Origin: DATJJW01 sp035491935
Lineage (GTDB): Bacteria; Pseudomonadota; Alphaproteobacteria; ATCC43930; CGMCC-115725
Assembly (NCBI GenBank): GCA_035491935.1
Contig: DATJJW010000282.1
Coordinates: forward strand, 1 to 9,677
Reading direction: 5' to 3'
DNA: 9,677 nt
Shown: piece by piece, positions 5,339 through 9,677 of the stretch
How the letters are laid out: each line of letters begins with the position of its first letter
Numbering within the stretch: the first letter of the stretch is position 1
Notes under the pieces: generated by a model
What the model was told of the DNA's origin: nothing
Databases searched by the model: none
Seen by the model: only the letters and a program-made list of their open reading frames with translations
Translations under genes and position numbers: made by a program

Positions 5339-5673
5339 CGCGTCGAACCTTCTCCTGCAGGCCCCTCGTCGCCCGGTCGGCGCGGCACCACGATCGTCGA
5401 GGCCATGGTCTGCACCACCTTGTCGCGCTGATTGAACGTGCGGCTCAGCAGCAAGACCATGCCCCGGTTCGGGCGCGAGCGCGCGACAGCGTACCAGCCG
5501 CTCGCGGCCAAGCCGCCGAACAGCGAGGCCCGGGCGGCATGCTCGTCCAGATGGAAAGGCTGGGGGTCGAACTCGGTGGCGAAAGCGATCATGGCGTCCG
5601 CTTCCATCGTGGCGCTGCCGCTGACGAAAACCTGGCCAAGGTGCAGATCCTCCAGGTAGAGGCCATCCTCCAT
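5335..5673 (-). CDS. MaoC-like hot-dog dehydratase, shortened by apparent internal deletion
   Basis: A 112-residue protein. The N-terminal half is a normal MaoC-like domain, with the hydratase motif D36-P-Q-P-F-H41-L-D and the following AARASLFGGLAASGW. Family members hydrate or dehydrate acyl-CoA thioesters or similar compounds as dimers. After ASGW (57-60) the sequence jumps through YAVA straight to RSRPNRGMVLLLSRTFNQRD, which in homologues I know lies some 40-45 residues later, past a helix and strands ending in a WPRPVRPGD-type segment. The frame is kept and the C-terminus (VVQTMASTIVVPRRP) is normal, so this looks like an in-frame deletion, and the fold and activity are doubtful. AGGAGG seven bases before the ATG is the strongest ribosome site in the window. 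The gene follows the TetR gene by 27 bp and overlaps the GST-like gene by 4 nt. Confidence 0.75.
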   Translation of the reverse strand: MEDGLYLEDLHLGQVFVSGSATMEADAMIAFATEFDPQPFHLDEHAARASLFGGLAASGWYAVARSRPNRGMVLLLSRTFNQRDKVVQTMASTIVVPRRPGDEGPAGEGSTR

Positions 5674-5700
5674 GTCACGCCTCCTATAAGGCCCTGAATA

Positions 5701-6273
5701 TCAACATAGTTCCTTGAGGCGTTCCTTCACCGTGTCGAGGATCTCCTGCGATTGTGGCGTGCCGCGGGCAACCCGTGCGAGCGCCACGGCACCGACCATG
5801 GCACAGGAGGCGAGGATGGCGCGCGATCGCCGGTCGGCATCATCGCCCGATGCCATCAGCGTCGCGATCAGTCCGACATTGAACGCCCACTGCTCCAGCG
5901 CGGCAGCGCGGGTTGCCTCGCCATTACGCGCAATATCCGGCGCCAACGCGCTGAATACGCAGCCCGTGCCCTCGGCATCGCGGTGCGCGGTGCTGAGATA
6001 GCCATCGATCATCTTGTCGAGTTCGAGCGGCGGTCCGCCCTCCTCTGCCGCCTTGGCATCGTCGTACCAGGCACTGCGCGCCGCCGCGACCGCCTCGGCC
6101 ACCAGCGCGTCGCGCGAGGCGAAATGCTTGTAGAAGCCGCCGACCGTCAATCCGGCCTCCTTCATCAGATCGGCGACGCCGATGCCGTCCAATCCCTTCT
6201 CGCGAAACCGCCGCGCCGCGATCTCGACGATACGCTGATGGGTGAGCGCCTTGTCCGCTTGCGAGTGACCCAT
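5701..6273 (-). CDS. TetR/AcrR-family transcriptional repressor
   Basis: A 190-residue regulator. Residues 14-60 carry the TetR helix-turn-helix: RIVEIAARRFREKGLDGIGV, then ADLMKEAGLTVGGFYKHF and ASRDALVAEA. The rest is a helical ligand-binding and dimerisation domain ending in LKELC, with cysteines in GTGCVFSAL and ASCAMVG but no motif that reveals the ligand. GGAGGG nine bases before the ATG supports the start. The gene is divergent from the SDR gene across inverted repeats at 6308-6352, the classic autoregulated TetR layout, and is followed at 27 bp by the MaoC-like and GST-like genes on the same strand. It probably represses both directions until a small organic ligand, perhaps an SDR substrate, is present. 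Confidence 0.9.
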   Translation of the reverse strand: MGHSQADKALTHQRIVEIAARRFREKGLDGIGVADLMKEAGLTVGGFYKHFASRDALVAEAVAAARSAWYDDAKAAEEGGPPLELDKMIDGYLSTAHRDAEGTGCVFSALAPDIARNGEATRAAALEQWAFNVGLIATLMASGDDADRRSRAILASCAMVGAVALARVARGTPQSQEILDTVKERLKELC

Positions 6274-6300
6274 GATCCGCGACCCTCCAAAAATCGTCGC

Positions 6301-6306
6301 TTGACA
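6301..6306 (+). promoter_or_regulatory. Consensus -35 box (TTGACA) upstream of the SDR gene
   Basis: A perfect TTGACA lies 75 bp before the SDR start, immediately beside the inverted repeat at 6308-6331. No clean -10 hexamer is found at 16-18 bp (TAATCC at 16 bp is the nearest candidate), so the start site is uncertain, and repressor bound at the adjoining repeat would cover the promoter. Confidence 0.4.
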
Positions 6307-6307
6307 T

Positions 6308-6352
6308 TATGGATTATGAATGTAATCCATATTAGATAACGATCATAATCCA
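6308..6352. promoter_or_regulatory. Overlapping inverted repeats, likely TetR operators
   Basis: Arms TATGGATTA (6308-6316) and TAATCCATA (6323-6331) form a perfect 9-bp inverted repeat with a 6-bp spacer. A second, overlapping pair, TGGATTATGA (6310-6319) and TCATAATCCA (6343-6352), is perfect over 10 bp with a 23-bp spacer. The half-site GGATTA/TAATCC thus occurs three times between the divergent TetR and SDR genes. The cognate protein is most likely the TetR regulator next door. Confidence 0.65.
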
Positions 6353-6381
6353 GATCGTCGAAGCAGACAAGGAGACGACTC

Positions 6382-7155
6382 ATGCGGCTCGCAAACAAGG
6401 TGGCCCTGATCACGGGCGGCAATAGCGGCATCGGCCTCGCCACGGCGAGGGTATTCCTGGCAGAAGGTGCCAAGGTCGCGATCACCGGGCGCAACCGGAA
6501 GACCCTGGACGAAGCCGTCACGGCCCTCGGCGGCAATGTCCTGGCCCTTCAGGCCGATGTCACGGATGTGGCGGCCATCGAAAAGGCGGCGGCCGAGGTC
6601 GCGGCCAAGCTCGGCAAGATCGACGTGGTGTTCGCCAATGCCGGCATCGGGGGCGCCACACCGCTGGGCCAAACTAGCCTCGAGGCCTTTCAGCAGATCA
6701 TCAATACCAACCTGACCGGCGTGTTCTTCACCGTGCAGGCGGCCTTGCCCCACCTCAACGACGGTGCCTCGATCATCCTCAACGGCTCCGTCCACGCCGT
6801 GCTGGGCATGCCCGGCTGGGCCGGCTATGCCGCGACCAAGGGCGGGGTGCGCGCCATGACCCGCAATCTGGCGGCGGAGCTGGCCCCGCGCCGCATCCGG
6901 GTCAACCAGGTGACCCCCGGCGGCACCAAGACGCCGATCTGGGCCCCTTATGCGGCCAACCCGGCGGATATGGCGGCACTGGAAGGCCGCATCGCCGCGG
7001 CGACACCGCTCGGCCGGATGAGCGAGGCCGAGGAGATCGCCAAAGCCGCGCTTTACCTCGCTTCCGAGGACGCCGCCAACGTCACCGGCATCGAGATCAC
7101 CGTCGATGGCGGCGCGACCAACCTGCCGGCCGGCGCACCGGTCTTTCGGCAATGA
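6382..7155 (+). CDS. Short-chain dehydrogenase/reductase (SDR), NAD(P)H-dependent
   Basis: A 257-residue classical SDR of standard length. Cofactor motif TGGNSGIG is at residues 11-18, NAG at 86-88, and the catalytic set Asn110, Ser136, Tyr149 and Lys153 (YAATK) is complete. Arg37 in ITGRNRK, with no acidic residue at the end of the second strand, favours NADPH. The protein interconverts an alcohol and a carbonyl; the substrate is not predictable from sequence. GGAG seven bases before the ATG supports the start. It is divergent from the TetR gene and probably repressed by it. It converges with the MDR oxidoreductase gene, with 39 bp between stop codons and a strong stem-loop there. Confidence 0.92.
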   Translation: MRLANKVALITGGNSGIGLATARVFLAEGAKVAITGRNRKTLDEAVTALGGNVLALQADVTDVAAIEKAAAEVAAKLGKIDVVFANAGIGGATPLGQTSLEAFQQIINTNLTGVFFTVQAALPHLNDGASIILNGSVHAVLGMPGWAGYAATKGGVRAMTRNLAAELAPRRIRVNQVTPGGTKTPIWAPYAANPADMAALEGRIAAATPLGRMSEAEEIAKAALYLASEDAANVTGIEITVDGGATNLPAGAPVFRQ

Positions 7156-7183
7156 TTGAGCGCTGGTGATTAACCGGGCTTCC

Positions 7184-7212
7184 GTGCTGACGGGTCAAAA
7201 CCCCGTCAGCAC
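7184..7212. terminator. 11-bp perfect stem-loop between convergent genes
   Basis: GTGCTGACGGG (7184-7194) and CCCGTCAGCAC (7202-7212) pair perfectly around a 7-nt loop. The structure includes the last codons of the MDR oxidoreductase and places its TGA stop in the loop. It could act as a bidirectional transcription stop or 3'-end stabiliser for the SDR and MDR transcripts, but no T-tract follows on either strand, so it is not a standard intrinsic terminator. Confidence 0.55.
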
Positions 7213-8202
7213 CGTCTTGCCGATCGCCTTGCCGCTCTCGACCAGGGCATGGGCCCGGCGCAGATTGGCCGCATCGATGCGGCCGATCTCGGTCTTGAGC
7301 GTCGTGCGCAGCACGCCGGCATCGATCAGGTCGGCGACCTCGTTCAGCAGCTTGTGCTGCTCGGCCATGTCGGCCGTGCCGAAGAGCGAGCGGGTATACA
7401 TGGACTCCCAGTTCACCGAGACGCTCTTCTGCTTGAACGGCAGGATGTCGAGCGTCTTGGGATCGTCGATCAGCGCCATCCGCCCCTGCGGCGCGATCGC
7501 CTTGACGATCGCCGGCAGGTGCTGATCGGTCCCGCTCAGCGCCGCGACATACTCGACCGTCTCGATGCCGATCGCCTTCAGCGCCTCGTCCAGCGGCTGG
7601 TGATGGTCGATGACCTCATGGGCGCCCATCTCCTTCACCCATCCGATAGTTTCGGGTCGCGAGGCGGTCGCGACGACGCGCAGGCCGGTCAGCCGGCATG
7701 CAAGCTGGATCAGGATCGAGCCGACACCGCCGGCGCCGTTGATGACCAACAGCGTACCGTTCTGTGCCTTGGTGCCATAGGCGACACCCAACCGGTCGAA
7801 CAGCAGTTCCCAGGCGGTGATCGATGTCAGTGGCAAGGCCGCGGCCTGGGTGAAGCTGAGGCTCGCCGGCTTGCGGCCGACGATACGCTCGTCGACGGCA
7901 TGGAATTCGGCATTGGTACCGGCGCGATCGATGGCGCCGGCATAGAAGACCGCATCGCCCGGCTTGAACAGGGTGACCTCGCCGCCCACGGCCTCGACGA
8001 TGCCGGCCGCGTCCCAGCCCAGCACCTTCGGGCCTTCCGGCTTCGGCCGCATACGCACTTTCGTGTCGACCGGGTTGACCGATACCGCCTCGACCTTGAC
8101 CAGCAGGTCGCGTGGGCGGATCTCCGGCCGGGGCAGATCGAGATCGACCAGTGATTGCGGCGCGTCGATGGGCAGGGATTCGTAATAGCCGATGGCTTTC
8201 AT
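7195..8202 (-). CDS. MDR-superfamily NADPH:quinone oxidoreductase / 'zinc-binding' alcohol dehydrogenase-like
   Basis: A 335-residue medium-chain dehydrogenase/reductase. The N-terminal GroES-like domain shows VSVNPVDTKVR (41-50) and VLGWDAAGIVEAVG (60-73); the Rossmann domain has NGAGGVGS (155-162) for NADPH. The catalytic and structural zinc cysteines of true alcohol dehydrogenases are missing, so this is a zinc-free quinone oxidoreductase or enone reductase-type enzyme despite the usual family name. It probably reduces quinones or alpha,beta-unsaturated carbonyls in the cytoplasm. The ATG at 8202 has AAGGAG seven bases before it and gives the normal beginning MKAIGYYES; in-frame codons upstream are not needed. 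It is divergent from the GNAT gene and convergent with the SDR gene. Confidence 0.92.
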   Translation of the reverse strand: MKAIGYYESLPIDAPQSLVDLDLPRPEIRPRDLLVKVEAVSVNPVDTKVRMRPKPEGPKVLGWDAAGIVEAVGGEVTLFKPGDAVFYAGAIDRAGTNAEFHAVDERIVGRKPASLSFTQAAALPLTSITAWELLFDRLGVAYGTKAQNGTLLVINGAGGVGSILIQLACRLTGLRVVATASRPETIGWVKEMGAHEVIDHHQPLDEALKAIGIETVEYVAALSGTDQHLPAIVKAIAPQGRMALIDDPKTLDILPFKQKSVSVNWESMYTRSLFGTADMAEQHKLLNEVADLIDAGVLRTTLKTEIGRIDAANLRRAHALVESGKAIGKTVLTGF

Positions 8203-8255
8203 GGCGGGTCTCCTTCCGGGGATCGTCGATCGGATTCCAGTGAACACCATCGCCA

Positions 8256-8284
8256 TTGGGAAGAAAAACGCCTAGTCCTAATAT
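8256..8284 (+). promoter_or_regulatory. Predicted promoter of the GNAT gene
   Basis: TTGGGA (8256-8261), 17 bp, then TAATAT (8279-8284) form a moderate sigma-70-like promoter, giving a leader of about 95 nt before the ATG at 8385. Prediction by eye only. Confidence 0.35.
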
Positions 8285-8314
8285 CGACCGGGCACGCTGG
8301 AACGGCGTCGATAT
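8281..8314. promoter_or_regulatory. Inverted repeat at the GNAT promoter
   Basis: ATATCGAC (8281-8288) and GTCGATAT (8307-8314) are perfect 8-bp arms with an 18-bp spacer. The left arm overlaps the predicted -10 box and the whole covers the likely start site, as an operator would. The regulator is unknown. Confidence 0.35.
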
Positions 8315-8384
8315 GCTCCGCGCCGGCTCAGCCCCTGGTCAGCTTCCTCGTCGAAAGCCTTACTCCACAGCTACAGGTCGCCGC

Positions 8385-9089
8385 ATGACCCGCCTCAACG
8401 AATTCGGCCAGCCGATCGGTTCGGATTTGCCCGACTGGGCACCTCGCCCCCGGCCGCCGCGCCTGGTCATGGAAGGACACACGGTCCGTATCGAGCCTAT
8501 CGACCCTGCGCGCCATGCCGCGGAGATCATGAGCCATCTCAGCCGGCCGGGGGACGACCCGCTCTGGACTTATCTGGCCTATGGGCCGTTCCGGGATGAC
8601 GCGGAATATCGCGATTACCTCGCCCGGCATTGCCTGGGCGACGATCCCTTGATGCATGCCATCGTCGACAAGGCGACCGGCAAGGCGGCGGGCCAGGCGG
8701 CCTATTTGCGCATCGACCCGGCCAATGGCGTGATCGAGGTCGGGCACCTGCTGTTCACGCCGGTCCTGCAGCGCCGGGTGGCCGCCACGGAAGCCATGTA
8801 TCTGATGATGGCGCGCGCCTTCGATGAGCTGGGATATCGCCGCTACGAATGGAAATGCGACGCGCTCAACGCGCCGTCGCGCACTGCCGCCCTGCGCCTG
8901 GGCTTCACCTTCGAGGGCGTGTTCAGGCAGGCGGTCGTCACCAAGGGGCGCAACCGCGACACCGCCTGGTTCGCCATCACCGACCAGGAATGGCCGGCGA
9001 TCCGCCAGGCTTTTCAAACCTGGCTCGCGCCCGGTAATTTCCACGCCGGCGGCCAGCAGAAAACGGCGCTCCGGGCAAGGCAGGCCTAG
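8385..9089 (+). CDS. GNAT-family N-acetyltransferase (RimJ/RimL-like)
   Basis: A 234-residue acetyltransferase that would transfer acetyl from acetyl-CoA to an amine or protein N-terminus. It starts with MTRLNEFGQPIGSDLPDW and has the family's recognisable blocks WTYLAYGPF, AYLRIDPANGVIEVGHLLF, QRRVAATEAMYLMM and YEWKCDALNAPSRTAALRLG (the acetyl-CoA-binding region is the QRRVAATEA stretch and following helix), ending FTFEGVFRQAVVTKGRNRDT and AWFAI. The second glycine usual in the Q/RxxGxG/A motif is not present, as is normal in this subfamily. The ATG at 8385 is chosen because homologues begin with a similar NEFGQPIG sequence; AGG eight bases upstream is a weak ribosome site. A longer reading upstream runs into promoter DNA. 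The substrate is not identifiable. Confidence 0.88.
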   Translation: MTRLNEFGQPIGSDLPDWAPRPRPPRLVMEGHTVRIEPIDPARHAAEIMSHLSRPGDDPLWTYLAYGPFRDDAEYRDYLARHCLGDDPLMHAIVDKATGKAAGQAAYLRIDPANGVIEVGHLLFTPVLQRRVAATEAMYLMMARAFDELGYRRYEWKCDALNAPSRTAALRLGFTFEGVFRQAVVTKGRNRDTAWFAITDQEWPAIRQAFQTWLAPGNFHAGGQQKTALRARQA

Positions 9090-9092
9090 GCG

Positions 9093-9206
9093 CATCTCCC
9101 CAGTTCGTCATGGCCGGACATGATCCGGCCATCTCCCGCAGGATGGATGTCGACGGCTGAGCAGCGTGGATGGCCGGGTCAAGCCCGGCCATGACGGTGG
9201 GAGATG
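9093..9206. repeat. Compound palindromic intergenic repeat ('AGLDPAIH/PAMT' type)
   Basis: Two hairpins, ATGGCCGGA / TCCGGCCAT (9110-9132) and ATGGCCGGG / CCCGGCCAT (9170-9192), each with 9-bp perfect arms and 5-nt loop, lie within an outer inverted repeat CATCTCCC (9093-9100) / GGGAGATG (9199-9206). The two halves can also pair with each other through GTCATGGCCGG and CCGGCCATGAC, so the element can fold as one long stem or two short hairpins. Its minus-strand translation gives MAGLDPAIH and PAMT, a well-known spurious protein signature of dispersed alphaproteobacterial repeats. It lies between the convergent GNAT and DksA genes and may also help end their transcripts. Confidence 0.8.
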
Positions 9207-9223
9207 GGACTTACCCCCATCCG

Positions 9224-9640
9224 TCAGTCCTCGCGGTGCGTGCGCTCCATGCGCTCGTGGCGCTCCTGGGCTTCGAGGCTGAGCGTGGCAATCGGCCGAG
9301 CGTCCAGGCGGCGTACACCGATCGGCTCATCCGTCTCCTCGCAATAGCCGTAGGTACCGGCCTCGATACGCTGCAAGGCGGCATCTATCTTGGAGATCAG
9401 CTTGCGCTCGCGGTCACGGGTACGCAGCTCGGTAAAGCGATCGGTCTCCAGCGTCGCCCGGTCGGCGACATCCGGCTCCGACAGGCTCTCCTCCTTGAGA
9501 TGCTGCAGTGTCTCGGTCGATTCAGCCAGCAGCTCAAGGCGCCAACGCAGCAGCTTCTGCCGGAAATACTCCAGCTGAAGCGGATTCATGAACTCCTCGT
9601 CGTCGGACGGCCGATAGTCGGGAGGAAGCGTAGGCCGCAT
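9224..9640 (-). CDS. dksA: RNA polymerase-binding transcription factor DksA
   Basis: A 138-residue DksA/TraR protein, which binds the RNA polymerase secondary channel and, with ppGpp, tunes rRNA and stress promoters. Two long helices (about residues 20-50 and 64-95) form the coiled coil, whose tip carries the functional DxxDxA motif as D57, D60 and A62 (EPDVADRA). The globular end (GTYGYCEETDEPIGVRRLDA, then RPIATLSLEAQERHER) keeps only Cys100 of the four zinc-binding cysteines of E. coli DksA; this is usual for alphaproteobacterial members. GGAG six bases before the ATG at 9640 supports that start over the adjoining GTG at 9643. The promoter lies outside or at the very right edge of the window. 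Confidence 0.93.
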   Translation of the reverse strand: MRPTLPPDYRPSDDEEFMNPLQLEYFRQKLLRWRLELLAESTETLQHLKEESLSEPDVADRATLETDRFTELRTRDRERKLISKIDAALQRIEAGTYGYCEETDEPIGVRRLDARPIATLSLEAQERHERMERTHRED

Positions 9641-9677
9641 CACGTACTCCGTGCACCCCTAGAAAGACGGGACCAGA

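Noticed and set aside
8256..8384. 43-codon upstream extension of the GNAT protein
   Set aside because: The segment contains the likely promoter and an inverted repeat, and known family members start with the NEFGQPIG sequence right after the ATG at 8385.
8977..9192. Minus-strand frame of 71 codons beginning MAGLDPAIH
   Set aside because: This is translation of the palindromic repeat running into the antisense of the GNAT gene, a known kind of spurious protein.
9224..9640. Degenerate DksA because three zinc-finger cysteines are missing
   Set aside because: Loss of these cysteines is normal in alphaproteobacterial DksA, and the coiled-coil tip motif DxxDxA is intact.

Overview
The window is GC-rich and compact, with short intergenic gaps and AT-rich operators standing out against the background. 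It looks like the chromosome of an alphaproteobacterium, probably from the Rhodospirillales or a nearby order. This rests on codon use, on a DksA that lacks most of the zinc-finger cysteines (as alphaproteobacterial DksA proteins do), on the GNAT and MaoC family variants, and on a dispersed palindromic repeat of the 'AGLDPAIH / PAMT' kind near the right end. No phage, plasmid or CRISPR signals were seen.

Layout, left to right. (1) Positions 1-82 hold the first 27 codons of an IS1182-like transposase running off the left edge on the minus strand, with two strong hairpins just outside it. (2) Positions 196-459 encode a small putative exported protein of unknown function; its promoter region carries two TetR-type palindromes 44 bp apart. 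(3) Positions 613-3717 are a minus-strand series: a 1-Cys peroxiredoxin, an ArsR-family regulator that overlaps it by 4 nt, an MFS exporter behind its own repeat-rich operator region, and a flavin reductase-like protein whose start lies in a hairpin. A 15-bp in-frame tandem repeat covers the end of the MFS gene. (4) A TauE/SafE-family exporter (3844-4638) is divergent from the peroxiredoxin, across a promoter containing a 27-bp palindrome. (5) It converges, with one base between stop codons, on a GST-fold gene that is coupled to a shortened MaoC-like gene behind a TetR regulator. The TetR gene is divergent from an SDR oxidoreductase across overlapping inverted repeats. (6) An MDR-family quinone oxidoreductase converges on the SDR; its stop codon sits in the loop of an 11-bp perfect stem. 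(7) A GNAT acetyltransferase, a compound palindromic repeat and DksA finish the window.

Two regulated modules are the most coherent units. Peroxiredoxin + ArsR + TauE/SafE (+ MFS) looks like a redox or reactive-sulfur response cassette; the regulator aligns with BigR/SqrR-type sulfur sensors but has only one cysteine, displaced by one position. TetR + SDR + MaoC-like + GST looks like a detoxification or small-carbonyl metabolism locus under local TetR control. These assignments rest on family recognition and gene order, not on database searches.
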